This document shows positions 35,601-43,982 of a DNA stretch of 64,000 bases, one piece after another; position 1 is the first letter of the stretch, and each line of letters starts with the position of its first letter. The position numbers and the translations under genes were made by a program. The notes under the pieces are model-generated. The model ran no database searches. It was not told the DNA's origin and worked only from the letters and a program-made list of their open reading frames with translations. Source of the DNA: Pseudanabaena sp. BC1403 (GTDB lineage: Bacteria; Cyanobacteriota; Cyanobacteriia; Pseudanabaenales; Pseudanabaenaceae); assembly GCF_002914585.1 (NCBI RefSeq), contig NZ_PDDM01000002.1:62001-126000 (forward strand), in the 5' to 3' direction.

Positions 35601-36747
35601 TCGTCTGAAGTCCTGCATCGTTCAGAAAATTTTGGTTGCAGCCCAAATACACAGAATTGACATCTTTCCAAAACACCGAAAGGGGAAATGTATCGAGTAC
35701 CGTCTGCAAAAATTGTTCCCGTTCTTGCAATTCCTGCTTTCGCACCTGCACCCGATTTTCCAGTTCCTGATTTAGCTGCTGCAAAGCTGTTGCGGCTCGA
35801 TCTCGCTCGATCGCAATACCTGCAATGTTGGCAGCCTGAGCGATCCAGTCTAGCTCCTGAGGTTGGGGCGCTTTCTGTTCGCGATAGTAAATGCCAAACG
35901 CACCTAATAAAGTGCGATCGCTAGCAAAAATTGGCATGGACGAACAGGCTTGTAAGCCATAGGCAAGGGCAAAGTTTTTATAATCCTGCCACAGTGGATC
36001 ATTCTCGATGTCCGACACCACGACCAATTCGCGCCGAAACATCGCAGTCCCACAGCTACCAACCCCTTCCGCGATCGGTAAGTCCATTTCAGAGACTATC
36101 CTTGCATAGTCTGGAGGCAGACTAGGGGCGATCACATCTCCCAATCGTCCATCCCGACAGAGTGTAATCGAACAACAACTACCCCTCAGATAAGTTTCCA
36201 TCGTTTGCAGCAAATCAACCAATACATCTTGCAGTGGTTCTGCCTTGGCAAGTCGTTCATGAATCTTTTGTTGGCTGGCTAAGAGCGATGCAGTGGCTTG
36301 GTGAATGGTGTTATCTCTCAGACGTTTGAGGGATTCATGCTGGAGTACACCAATGAGTTGTTCTTGCGCGTCCACGATCGCTAAATGCGTAATTTGTGAC
36401 GACTCAAAGTAGGCGATCGCAGCGTTAATATTACGCAAGTCCCTCAAGTCGGATTGTGAAATTATGAGGCTGGCTGATGGCGATCGGTGCTGTTTTAAGA
36501 ATTGCCTAAGTGTCAGTTTGGCGATCGGCTGCTGTTGGATTACTAGACGCATCACGTCTTTCTGCGTCAAGATACCTAAAGCTTTTAGCCCATCGGACAC
36601 AATCACTACACAGGTTGATGATGCATTGTCCCCATCTATCTCTTGCTTACTCAGGTTACTCATCTGTTCTACTGCTGAAAGCACAGTTGCTTCGCTACCT
36701 GCAACTAAAGGGTTTTGCACAATCGCCGCTTCCAAATTGCTTAGCAT
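32605..36747 (-). CDS. hybrid sensor histidine kinase: CBS pair, GAF, five PAS, HisKA, HATPase, receiver
   Basis: A soluble 1380-residue signalling kinase. Order: tandem CBS domains (about 5-150), GAF (about 175-325), a coiled coil, then five PAS/PAC units (about 345-975) including three with the WDERML(A/S) pattern. The phosphoacceptor domain follows (FLANMSHELRTPLNAILG, near 1000), then the ATPase with DTGIGIAPDQ and GSGLGLALVKRLVELHGG, and a receiver (about 1255-1378) with phospho-Asp in ILMDIQMPEMDG. The CBS pair suggests adenylate-type ligand input; the PAS units may bind flavin, heme or small molecules. No dedicated response regulator adjoins. It converges on the MsrP-like gene, so cotranscription is excluded. 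Confidence 0.92.
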   Translation of the reverse strand: MLSNLEAAIVQNPLVAGSEATVLSAVEQMSNLSKQEIDGDNASSTCVVIVSDGLKALGILTQKDVMRLVIQQQPIAKLTLRQFLKQHRSPSASLIISQSDLRDLRNINAAIAYFESSQITHLAIVDAQEQLIGVLQHESLKRLRDNTIHQATASLLASQQKIHERLAKAEPLQDVLVDLLQTMETYLRGSCCSITLCRDGRLGDVIAPSLPPDYARIVSEMDLPIAEGVGSCGTAMFRRELVVVSDIENDPLWQDYKNFALAYGLQACSSMPIFASDRTLLGAFGIYYREQKAPQPQELDWIAQAANIAGIAIERDRAATALQQLNQELENRVQVRKQELQEREQFLQTVLDTFPLSVFWKDVNSVYLGCNQNFLNDAGLQTIAQIIGKTDREMPWGETEADLYRADDREVIESQTAKLGIEETLHLANGQIIWLETNKLPLRNLQGEVIGVLGTYQDISDRKVAEKALMLKQKHLAALLNNIPHIAWIKDEQSRFIAVNEPFAKACGASTEELVGKTDFDIWPADLAQVYRNNDADVLQSSQRKVVVERGARADGTLGWFETTKTPFRDDQLNIAGTVGIAADITDLKMLELSLKASERRYASLAAAAPVAIFRFDVPLNCVYVNERWSQMSGRPMESALGHGWMESLHPDDSEQRIAEWTAYYANSNPESQIIHGSEGRQLRPDGSTVWSYIQVAKEFDNDGNVVGYIGTLTDITDCKNAEKKLQELSERLELAIQSAQIGVWEFDFSSNRLFWDERMLAIHGVSPEAFHGTYEDWSSRVHPDDLLKAQPDLSEEQVNYSTEFRIIRPDGAVRWIMVSSFSQRNLQGELLRIVGVNLDISDRKNTELALQDLSDRLEFALKGANIGIWEWQMSDGRLIWDERMFSLYGISSEEFSGKYEDWFQCVHPDDQDWVQQAERQAYQGAKECRVEFRIIRPDGTIRFIDSYAFIQYNAQGEIQKTIGLNIDITDRKQAEAQLQRINEELIKATRLKDEFLANMSHELRTPLNAILGMTEILQEQIFGDLNDRQKQSLHTIEKSSNHLLELINDILDVAKIEAGQIHLSCQPSNIESLCQSSLVFIKQQAFSKNIQLESVIPDNLPSINLDERRIRQVLINLLNNAVKFTPNGGKITLQVSYITVLSNAENAHSGVMPCDTLEISIVDTGIGIAPDQIKRLFQPFVQVESALNRSYNGSGLGLALVKRLVELHGGEVRLTSELEVGSCFTIAIPISPFCELSAEPEPQLRSDSEAIQPEIKDAPVILLAEDNEENINLFADYLSLKGYRLVIAHNGRMAIDLAQQTHPNVILMDIQMPEMDGLEAIQQIRQMPELADTPIIALTALAMAGDRDRCIEIGANDYLSKPVSLKQLVKKINGYLTEP

Positions 36748-37006
36748 AGTGAAGTGAACCCTTAAATTGAGACAAAAAGAGATGGCGTTTAAACCCGTTC
36801 CCCATTTATATCACAATTACCACATTTTAAAATTTTCTGTTAAGCACTGATGGAGCTTGGTTCTTAATCCGCAAAAGTGTGACAACACTAATCAGGGTTA
36901 ATTTGATTAGGATGGTCATTGAATGGGGTGGAAACTCTGCGCTTATGTGGTCGTCCTGCTTCACTATTGCAAACTTATATCTATCCTAATGCCAAACTTC
37001 TAATCC

Positions 37007-37261
37007 TTGAAAGATATTCAAACATTGCCATTAGTCTCAATGGTGATTCGACATGTATGTGTAGAAGGTTGGGCTGCGATCGTGCAGTGGGGAGGCGTGC
37101 GTCTATACGATCTAGCGAAGTTAGTTCAACCGAAGGCAGGGGCACGTTATGTCTATTTTGAGTCCGCCGATAATTATTATGAGAGTTGGGATATAGCTTC
37201 GGCTTTACATCCGCAAACTTTACTTGCCTATCACTTCGAGCTTCAGGCTGAACTGAAATAA
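37007..37261 (+). pseudogene. partial duplicate of the MsrP-like gene
   Basis: Bases 37007-37231 repeat 32122-32346 of the molybdopterin oxidoreductase gene almost exactly (KDIQ.LPL.SMVIRHVCVEGW through PQTLLAY). The Tat signal, N-terminal region and C-terminal third are missing, and the frame ends in HFELQAELK. It lacks a start region and can only be a gene fragment. It probably arose by a local duplication. The 36748-37006 spacer before it holds a half-copy of the ATACCAA-type repeat near 36863 and nothing else recognised. Confidence 0.85.
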
Positions 37262-37264
37262 CTA

Positions 37265-37301
37265 AAAGAGAGGGGCGGCGCGAAACGCCGCCCCTCTCTT
37301 T
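37265..37301. terminator. GC-rich 16-bp stem
   Basis: aaagagaggggcggcg pairs exactly with 37286-37301 over CGAAA. It sits just before the end of the DUF805 gene (minus strand) and is its likely terminator. Confidence 0.6.
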
Positions 37302-37308
37302 CTTGGTT

Positions 37309-37659
37309 TTAAGAATCGTACTGATTCCGTTCAGGTTGACTTTCAGATGCTAAGAAGACGATCAAAACAATAGCACCTACAAATGGAACGAATGCTATTA
37401 ATAGCCACCAACCACTACGCCCCGTATCGTGGAGTCTTCTAATACCTGCTGCAACGCCAGGCAATAAAACAGCTAGAGAATAAAGACCACCAAGCAAACC
37501 AAGTCCTGAGCCTGGAAGAGTTAAACGTAGTACTCCATCAATAATACCTAGTACAAGAGCAATCAGAAAATTGAATAAAACAAAGTACCAGTACTCATTT
37601 CGCTTTGACCTTCCATCAAAATCTTTATACTTTTTTAAAGCCAGCAAATACCATTCCAT
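37309..37659 (-). CDS. DUF805 membrane protein
   Basis: A 116-residue inner-membrane protein with three or four helices. DUF805 marks are WYLLALKKYKDFDGRSKRNEYWYFVLF at the start (pattern RS.R.EYW.F) and GIRRLHDTGRSGWWLL near 66-81. The molecular function of the family is unknown. It is monocistronic, flanked by hairpins on both sides. Confidence 0.9.
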   Translation of the reverse strand: MEWYLLALKKYKDFDGRSKRNEYWYFVLFNFLIALVLGIIDGVLRLTLPGSGLGLLGGLYSLAVLLPGVAAGIRRLHDTGRSGWWLLIAFVPFVGAIVLIVFLASESQPERNQYDS

Positions 37660-37876
37660 GTGTTATCTCCCTGTAAATTCTTATATATATGTAATTCTGT
37701 CGGTTTTTGACTATAGCAGTTTTCTGCTAATTAATCGTCTGCGTTTTAGATTAAGAAAACAATCTCAAAATATCAAAAGATATAGCTTAAAAGTCTGTGA
37801 AATCGAAATAATGTACTTGCGAATTAATAAGGTGCAAGTCTAGACTTTAGATATTGCTGTCGCCAAGTGTAGACAT

Positions 37877-37931
37877 AAAACCCAAGAATTGATTGGCGGC
37901 GCAAAACTCCGCCAATCAATTCTTGGGTTTT
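37877..37931. repeat. 23-bp perfect stem in 350-bp spacer
   Basis: aaaacccaagaattgattgg then cgg pairs with 37909-37931 around a 9-base apex that looks like a decayed GC-GAA-GC tip. The 37660-38009 spacer otherwise holds only the palindrome at 37971. Confidence 0.55.
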
Positions 37932-37970
37932 GATTTATCCTAAGACAAGTCCTGAAATCTCATTTTACCG

Positions 37971-37996
37971 TAGGGGCAATTCATGAATTGCCCCTA
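37971..37996. repeat. 26-bp palindrome (GTAGGGGCAATTC family)
   Basis: taggggcaattca and its exact complement. It is a core copy of the 12957-12992 palindrome, 13 bp after the stop of the LuxR-type gene (minus strand), where it may terminate the dev operon. Confidence 0.6.
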
Positions 37997-38009
37997 TACT
38001 TGATGGAAT

Positions 38010-38249
38010 TCAAACTAACTGATTGCGTACTGCGAAAACTGCTGCTTGCACGCGATCATTCACGCCGAGTTTATTCAAGATGCTATTGACATGAGACTTG
38101 ATAGTGTTAAGGCTGAGATATAGTGCAGAGGCCATTTGAGGATTGCTCTGACCTTCGACGATCCTTGAAAGTATTTCAAATTCTCGGTCGGTCAGTTTGA
38201 AACGATAGGGAACATCGGCTTTGATTCTCGAAGTTGTGGGTGATGACAT
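38010..38249 (-). CDS. small LuxR-type HTH regulator without receiver
   Basis: A 79-residue protein that is only a LuxR/GerE DNA-binding domain: FKLTDREFEILSRIVEGQSNPQMASALYLSLNTIKSHVNSILNKLGVNDRVQAAVFAVRNQL (key pattern LT.RE.EIL...EG.SN..IA..L..S..TIK.H...I..KL.V..R.QA). It lies 39 bp after the DevA-type gene on the same strand, so it is probably the last gene of the exporter operon. Lacking a sensory domain, it may act constitutively or by dimer partnership. Related small regulators occur in cyanobacterial genomes. Confidence 0.85.
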   Translation of the reverse strand: MSSPTTSRIKADVPYRFKLTDREFEILSRIVEGQSNPQMASALYLSLNTIKSHVNSILNKLGVNDRVQAAVFAVRNQLV

Positions 38250-38288
38250 AATTGTTAGTCCTTAAAATTTAGAAATTTGTAAAACAGA

Positions 38289-39035
38289 TCATTTGGCTTC
38301 AGGGCTTTTCGACGCAAGTTTGCCATCTTCCATATAGACAATGCGATCGGCAACATCCAAGATACGATTGTCATGAGTCACCATTAAGATCGTGCAGCCT
38401 TGTTCTTTTGCCAATTTTTGCATCAAGGTTACAACTTCTCGTCCAGATTGCTTGTCCAAGGCTGCTGTTGGCTCATCTGCAAGGATAATTTTAGGATGAC
38501 TGATCAAGGCTCGTGCGATCGCAACTCTTTGCTTTTGTCCACCAGATAGACTCTCAGGATAATAGTCAATTCGCTTCTCTAAACCGACAATGCCTAAGAT
38601 TTCTCTAGCGCGATCGCGTCTTTCAGGACGGGAATAGGTTCCTTGGACTTCCAACCCCATCATCGCATTCTCAATGACAGTAAGAGAACTATGTAAATTA
38701 TGGGCTTGAAAGATATAGCCGCAAGATCTTCGCGAATGCAAGGCTGTGGTCTTAGGCGCACCAACTAGCTCAGTATCTAGGATTTTGAGATTGCCAGATT
38801 GAGGCGATCGCAAGCCTCCCATGAGAGACAGTAGGGTCGTTTTTCCAGATCCTGATGGCCCAGTGAGGATTACAATCTCACCTCGAACAATCGAGAGATT
38901 GATGTCAAATAAAACTTGTTTTTGGAGATCCCCTTTACCAAAGAAGTGATTGAGATTTTCGACAGAGATCGCTTTTAATGTTGCTTCTCCAGAAGATTGA
39001 TTTGTTGTTCTTGTCAGAGATTCTTTAACTTGCAT
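38289..39035 (-). CDS. devA: DevA-type ABC exporter ATPase
   Basis: A 248-residue nucleotide-binding subunit. Walker A GPSGSGKTT is near 58-66, Q-loop FQAHNLHSSL near 109, signature LSGGQKQR near 161, Walker B ILADEPTAALD near 184, and H-loop VTHD near 218. The order adaptor-permease-ATPase (devBCA) and the sequence type (SCGYIFQAHNLHSSLTVIENAMMG) are those of DevBCA exporters, which move glycolipids in heterocyst formers and other lipids or toxic compounds elsewhere. Nothing in the window indicates heterocysts. Confidence 0.92.
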   Translation of the reverse strand: MQVKESLTRTTNQSSGEATLKAISVENLNHFFGKGDLQKQVLFDINLSIVRGEIVILTGPSGSGKTTLLSLMGGLRSPQSGNLKILDTELVGAPKTTALHSRRSCGYIFQAHNLHSSLTVIENAMMGLEVQGTYSRPERRDRAREILGIVGLEKRIDYYPESLSGGQKQRVAIARALISHPKIILADEPTAALDKQSGREVVTLMQKLAKEQGCTILMVTHDNRILDVADRIVYMEDGKLASKSPEAK

Positions 39036-39077
39036 AACTATCCTAATTTGCTGATTTGATAAATAGAGCGAATTTGT

Positions 39078-40322
39078 CTAGAAAATGTCCGCAGGATCGG
39101 CAGACTGAACTTTTCTGATAGCAATCATCCCTGATACGCCACACATGACCAAGGTTAGGAAAAACACAAATGAGAACCGCGCAAAAGTCATGGCTATGGG
39201 TAGAGCTGCAACGTTCTGAATTAAGGCATACTGGGCTAGAGCCAAACCTAATCCAGGGATAAATCCTAATACGGCGAGGATCATTGCTTCTTCTAAAACG
39301 ATAAAAATTATGAAGCGATCGCCATACCCCATTGCCTTAAAAGTGGCATATTCAGCGAGGTGATCATTGACATCAGTGGACAGGATCTGAAACACAATCA
39401 CAATCCCTACGACAAAAGCCATTGCTGTGCCAAAGCCAAAGACAAATCCGATGGGAGTTGTTTCAGCCCAATAGGCTAATTCAAAATCTATATATTCTTG
39501 CTTTGTAGTGGCGATCGCATCTTTAGGCAAAACCGCTTTAATGTCTGATAGTACTTGCTTAACATCAGCGCCCTCCTTTACTTTTACTAAACCTAGAGTG
39601 ACTTGCCCTGCACTTCGTTCTGGGAAAAAACGAAGAAAGTTCTCCTGACTCGTAATTAGAGTGCCATCTGTAGCGAAGGAGGCTCCTAGAGAAAACAATC
39701 CTGCAACTTTGATGGAACGGCGTTCGATTTCTGTAACAACTATCTTTCCATTTTCTACTTCTGTTACAACATTGGCATATTTACCTCTTGCTTTGCGATC
39801 AAATAGAAAAGTGTCTGGCTGCTTCAGTTTATCTAAGTTTTTATTTACTTCTGGAAAGTTAAATGCTGGTCTTTCCACATTCTGCCCCACCAAAGTGAGT
39901 TGAGTTTTGAGGCGTGTTTCAGGATTTCTCCAAACCACAGTGGAAATGTAAAGTGCATCTGCTGAGGCGACATTAGCTATATCTTGGACTTGATAAATAC
40001 GACGACGAGGTAAGGTGTTTGCCAGAGATAAATCACGATATTGAGCGCTACGAATCACAATATCGGCATCCATACTCCGATTAAGTAAGACATTGCCATC
40101 AAAAAGTGCAGCTTGGATGCCCATCTGAGCAAACATTAGTAAGTCTGCAAACCCAATTCCCGCGATCGCGACAAATAATCGCCCTTTGTTCTTGGTTAAT
40201 TGCTTCCACCCAATCGGAGTGCGCTGGGTAAAGCTCTGCAAAAGTCCCAGTTTAGTTTTTCTTTGTGGAGCTTCTTGCAATGGAATTTCTGGTTCCTTTT
40301 GCTCAGGTAAAATTAAAGTCAT
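39078..40322 (-). CDS. devC: DevC-type ABC exporter permease
   Basis: A 414-residue FtsX-fold permease. The first membrane segment is near 47-70 (LFVAIAGIGFADLLMFAQMG). A large periplasmic domain follows, then three helices near 290-315, 340-365 and 375-402. The DevC N-terminus PIGWKQLTKNKGRLFVAIAGIGFA is diagnostic (pattern P.GW.QL...K.R...A..GI.FA). Its start overlaps the end of the adaptor gene by 4 bp, so translation is coupled. It works with the ATPase and adaptor on either side. Confidence 0.92.
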   Translation of the reverse strand: MTLILPEQKEPEIPLQEAPQRKTKLGLLQSFTQRTPIGWKQLTKNKGRLFVAIAGIGFADLLMFAQMGIQAALFDGNVLLNRSMDADIVIRSAQYRDLSLANTLPRRRIYQVQDIANVASADALYISTVVWRNPETRLKTQLTLVGQNVERPAFNFPEVNKNLDKLKQPDTFLFDRKARGKYANVVTEVENGKIVVTEIERRSIKVAGLFSLGASFATDGTLITSQENFLRFFPERSAGQVTLGLVKVKEGADVKQVLSDIKAVLPKDAIATTKQEYIDFELAYWAETTPIGFVFGFGTAMAFVVGIVIVFQILSTDVNDHLAEYATFKAMGYGDRFIIFIVLEEAMILAVLGFIPGLGLALAQYALIQNVAALPIAMTFARFSFVFFLTLVMCGVSGMIAIRKVQSADPADIF

Positions 40323-41494
40323 AGTTGAATCTCTCCTGTTACTTGGAGATTGGTTAATGATCTCACTTGACTAGCTGAATCAGGATCAAGTTTTACTCTG
40401 ACTTCCACAATTCGCGCATCAATATTTGCAGATGTATCGGAATTCACGACATTCTGACGTTGCACCCTCTCGCCAATTTCAATCACTTCACCTGTCAAAG
40501 CCTTGGGCAGACTATCACCAAAGAGTTTTACTTTTTTCCCCTTTTCGACTTTGACAATATCGCCTTCAAACACTTCTAGAACTGCCAGCATCTGGTTGGT
40601 TTTACCAATTTCGACAATGCCATTACTGGAAACCAATTCCCCTGCACGGGTATTTACTTCCAATACCACACCTGCCTGAGGCGATCGCACATAGGCTAAA
40701 TCTAATTGCACCTTAGCTTGCTGTACAGAAGCGAGCGCTCTATCTACCTGTGCTTGTGATGCCAATACATCCACAGTGCGAACTTCAGAAATACTGTCTA
40801 AAGTAGATTGGGCTTCATTTAATTCAGGCGATCGCGTAGTTTGAATTCGATTAATTACTGCTTGAGCTTCTTGCAAATTCTTTTGGGCTACGGCTAGGGC
40901 TAATCGTTTACTATCCCGAAGGGAAGCATTTGATGCACCCTCGGTATAGAGCATTTCATAGCGTTGAGATTCTGTTTGAGCATTTTGCACTTCCATCTGA
41001 AGTCTCGCAATCGATGCTTGCTGAGCTTGAATATCTCCTTCTCGCTGAGCGGCAATACGAGCGATCGTGGCTTGCTGAGAATTAATTTCCCCTCGCTTTG
41101 CACCTGACTTTACTACTTCTAGATTCGATAGAGCCACTTTAACCTGTTCTTCGGCCTCGACCAAGGATGCTTCGAGGCGATCTCGACTATCCAAAATCGC
41201 CACTACTTGACCAGCTTTCACTGTGTCGCCTTGTTTTACCAAAAGTTTTTCTACGCGACTATTACCACTGCTTGATGATGAAGGCGCTGCAAGCTTTATG
41301 ACTTTTCCCTGTGGCTCTAAATACCCCAAAGCGGTAACGGTCTTGGCTTTGGGTGCTACATTTTCTGTAGGCTGGGCTTGAGAACTGGAAGAGAGCGATC
41401 GCCATAGGGTAAATGAACCAATGGCTCCAAGGAGCAGGAAAGGCAAAATTATAAAGACTTTTTTCGAGATTTTAGGGGCGTTTGCTACCTGCAT
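40319..41494 (-). CDS. devB: DevB-type efflux adaptor
   Basis: A 391-residue HlyD-family adaptor. One membrane helix lies near 13-30. The DevB hallmark VTALGYLEPQGKVIKL is near 48-63, and lipoyl halves near 70-95 and 260 flank a coiled coil rich in Gln/Ala. The C-terminal barrel contains VLEVFEGDIVKVEKGKKVKLFG. It is first gene of the operon. A divergent TetR gene starts 124 bp upstream, with a perfect palindromic operator between. Confidence 0.92.
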   Translation of the reverse strand: MQVANAPKISKKVFIILPFLLLGAIGSFTLWRSLSSSSQAQPTENVAPKAKTVTALGYLEPQGKVIKLAAPSSSSSGNSRVEKLLVKQGDTVKAGQVVAILDSRDRLEASLVEAEEQVKVALSNLEVVKSGAKRGEINSQQATIARIAAQREGDIQAQQASIARLQMEVQNAQTESQRYEMLYTEGASNASLRDSKRLALAVAQKNLQEAQAVINRIQTTRSPELNEAQSTLDSISEVRTVDVLASQAQVDRALASVQQAKVQLDLAYVRSPQAGVVLEVNTRAGELVSSNGIVEIGKTNQMLAVLEVFEGDIVKVEKGKKVKLFGDSLPKALTGEVIEIGERVQRQNVVNSDTSANIDARIVEVRVKLDPDSASQVRSLTNLQVTGEIQL

Positions 41495-41523
41495 ATTACA
41501 AGCTCCTCGCTGGAATTTCTTGG

Positions 41524-41554
41524 TTAATTTAACTAAACCGTTTAGTTAAATTAA
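41524..41554. promoter_or_regulatory. perfect 15-bp inverted repeat, TetR operator
   Basis: TTAATTTAACTAAAC, one C, GTTTAGTTAAATTAA. It is 30 bp from the devB start and 65 bp from the tetR start, ideally placed to control both divergent genes. The core AACTAAACCGTTTAGTT is the type of site used by TetR/AcrR repressors of efflux operons. Confidence 0.8.
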
Positions 41555-41618
41555 TTTGTTAATAAATTAAACTATGTAGTAAACTTGTGTCAAGTCCTTT
41601 TTCTATATTTTTTTATTC

Positions 41619-42227
41619 ATGGCATCTTCCAATCCTTCACAGCCAAATCGCCCCGAAAAAACAGCAGCTATCTTAGATGGGGCTATGCAGATTTTTTTAG
41701 AGCAGGGATATGCTGGCACGACGATGGATAAGGTTGCATCGGCGGCAGGGGTGTCGAAGCCAACGGTATACAATCACTTTCAAGATAAAGAAGCGTTATT
41801 TAATGCTCTAATGGAGAAACTAGTCATTGAGAAGGAATGGGCAAAATGTCCCTTGGATTTGCAAAATTTCTCTTCAGAACCAACAAATATTGTTTTGAAG
41901 CGCATAGCTAACGAGGTGTTAGATAACTGCAATAGCTCGTCTGAACAGATAACTTTTGTCCGACTTGTGATTGGTGAGTCTGGTCGTTTCCCCGAACTGA
42001 GTAGATCATTTGTTGCCAATATGGATAAGTCAATCCTTGGCGCTCTCACTGAGTATTTTGCTAGTCTAAATGTGCCTACTCCTGATGTAGCGGCTCGTAT
42101 GTTTATGGGTACGATAGTTTATTTTCTAATGACCAATGAGATGATGGGTGGAAAAGATATTGTTCCAATCGAGCGCGATTATTTGGTAGATAATTTGATT
42201 AATATGATTATTCGGCAGGGCGCTTAG
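41619..42227 (+). CDS. TetR/AcrR-family repressor
   Basis: A 202-residue regulator. N-terminal helix-turn-helix is near 22-62 (ILDGAMQIFLEQGYAGTTMDKVASAAGVSKPTVYNHFQDKEALF; pattern G...TT...VA..AGVSK.T.Y.HF). The C-terminal ligand-binding domain resembles the TetR_C AefR-like group. It is divergent from devBCA with a shared palindrome in the gap, so it likely represses the exporter until its ligand appears, and regulates itself. The ligand cannot be deduced. Confidence 0.93.
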   Translation: MASSNPSQPNRPEKTAAILDGAMQIFLEQGYAGTTMDKVASAAGVSKPTVYNHFQDKEALFNALMEKLVIEKEWAKCPLDLQNFSSEPTNIVLKRIANEVLDNCNSSSEQITFVRLVIGESGRFPELSRSFVANMDKSILGALTEYFASLNVPTPDVAARMFMGTIVYFLMTNEMMGGKDIVPIERDYLVDNLINMIIRQGA

Positions 42228-42269
42228 CGATGGAGATGACCATATCTTCAGCAAACCTTTCGCCTCATA

Positions 42270-42372
42270 ATACCAAAACACAAAGTGGCGTAGCCACTTT
42301 GTGTTTTTAAAACCCTTACGTGGGTTGCTTTTTAATTCACTGAAGTGTTGTCACACTTTTGTGAATTGGTAT
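42270..42372 (+). mobile_element. MITE-like 103-bp element
   Basis: Bounded by ATACCAA and TTGGTAT. It holds three successive hairpins: aacacaaagtggc-GTA-gccactttgtgtt, aaaccctta.../gtgggtt, and aattcactgaagtg.../cacttttgtgaatt. Same length and order as 58121-58223; reverse orientation copy at 9105-9205. Confidence 0.7.
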
Positions 42373-42459
42373 AAATCAAGACTCACAGTAATAGCGATCG
42401 CCTACAGCAAATCTTTCACGAAATCACGGTCTGTTGAGAAGTCGATCGCTATTTGGTGA

Positions 42460-43839
42460 TTATGAATTGGCGATCGGCGTACTGTTGGACTTTGAGAGGG
42501 CGAGCATACTCTGATCAACTATGTTCGTAACATCAATTAGTTCCGACTCAAAACTGACTTGAGCGCGATTTGTTTTGCCACCAACATAGAGGCGATCGCC
42601 AACTTGTAAAGCCCATACCTGTGAGTGGCTGACGTAACTTAAGATCACCCCTAATATCAATAATCCAAATCCTGCATAAACAATGGGAATCCCTGGATCA
42701 GCTTTAATTTGTAAACCTGTACTACCGATCGCTTCTTTTAAGGTAAAAGTAACCCCATTAACTTCAGCGCTGCCATTGGTACGAACTGTAGTAAGAAGAT
42801 TGCCCTTCTCGTCATAAATCAGGAAAGTACCTTGCAAATCAGGCGTAATAAGAGTAACACCCGCACTGAGATCAGGCTTAGTAGGAATCCATGTTCCCCA
42901 TACTTGACGACCACCATTCTGAGATTCTAACTTCCTAACTGGTAATTGCAGGATTGGGCTATTGTTAAACGTAAATCTGACCGCATGAATATCCCAGTTT
43001 GCTTGATAGAAGGTAACACCCTTGTATTTGAGCGGTTTATTTACATGGATAGTTTGGCGATCGACTTCTTTGCCGTCATTATCAAGAACTGACAAATCGG
43101 AATAGAACTGATCAATACTTCCCTTCGGTGTGTAATCAATCCAAAAGCGATTGACTCGTACCGACCAATCTTTAGGAACTTGATTGGCTGACCAAGCACC
43201 TGCTTCGGTAATATTCTTAACTTGAAATGTCTCACCACTTGGAACCATTTCTTGCGCGGTGAAACCCGTTAGTGCCCCCCAAATTGAACCTATTAAAACT
43301 AGTAACATGCTGGCATGGACAATAATTGGTCCAACTCTACCAACTAGCCCTTTACGTGCATAAAGGCGATCATCAGCTTGATAAACCTTGTAGTTTTTGC
43401 CTTGTAGCGATCGCGCTAAATTATTGAGATCGCCGCCAATAATTTCCGTGGCAAGAGGGAGTTTGGCAAAGCTTTGGGGCTTGGTATAGTAAAACCAGCG
43501 CTTGGAGGCTTTGAGAATTGGCAATTGCCGATTGAAGGTGCAAGCAGTAAGGCTTGTGCCAAATAAGATTAACAGCGAGAGAAACCACCAGCTTCCATAG
43601 ACATGTTCTAATCCGATCGCCAAAATCACCTTATACGATAAAAATCCAAATAGGGCAGGATGTTCGGGATAGTTTTCATGATAAAAGTCAATAGTTTGTC
43701 CCTGCTCGATCACCGTGCCGAGGATGCTAAATAGGGCTATGCATAATAAAAGGGCGATCGCGACTTTGAGATTGGCAAGGAGCGCGACTACTTGATGCCG
43801 CCAAATTTGGTTTGCTTGGAATCGGATTTTTTCAAACAC
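42460..43839 (-). CDS. ccs1: cytochrome c biogenesis protein Ccs1/ResB
   Basis: A 459-residue thylakoid/inner-membrane protein for System II cytochrome c maturation. Three N-terminal helices are visible (about 25-45, 75-97, 165-185), with [19 protein letters not shown] after the first. A large lumenal domain (about 190-400) includes [17 protein letters not shown] (pattern NkPL...G..fYQs.w). A fourth helix lies near 398-418. Ccs1 acts with CcsA to deliver heme to apocytochromes; CcsA is not in the window. It depends on CcdA-type reductant, so the CcdA at 30341 may also serve it. Confidence 0.93.
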   Translation of the reverse strand: MFEKIRFQANQIWRHQVVALLANLKVAIALLLCIALFSILGTVIEQGQTIDFYHENYPEHPALFGFLSYKVILAIGLEHVYGSWWFLSLLILFGTSLTACTFNRQLPILKASKRWFYYTKPQSFAKLPLATEIIGGDLNNLARSLQGKNYKVYQADDRLYARKGLVGRVGPIIVHASMLLVLIGSIWGALTGFTAQEMVPSGETFQVKNITEAGAWSANQVPKDWSVRVNRFWIDYTPKGSIDQFYSDLSVLDNDGKEVDRQTIHVNKPLKYKGVTFYQANWDIHAVRFTFNNSPILQLPVRKLESQNGGRQVWGTWIPTKPDLSAGVTLITPDLQGTFLIYDEKGNLLTTVRTNGSAEVNGVTFTLKEAIGSTGLQIKADPGIPIVYAGFGLLILGVILSYVSHSQVWALQVGDRLYVGGKTNRAQVSFESELIDVTNIVDQSMLALSKSNSTPIANS

Positions 43840-43982
43840 GTCAGGTCGATGGTTACTAGTTCTAGACTAGATTTTAGCCTATGTAGGTTTTAAATTGGCT
43901 GAAGCGAAGCTAGTTTGGTAGAATTGCAAAATCGCCTCTTGTCGTAATATTCACATTTCTAAAACTCTAGAAATCTAACTTT

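Noticed and set aside
37309-37659. DUF805 protein as part of the redox locus
   Set aside because: Opposite strand to the cluster, isolated by hairpins and the kinase gene; no functional link is visible.
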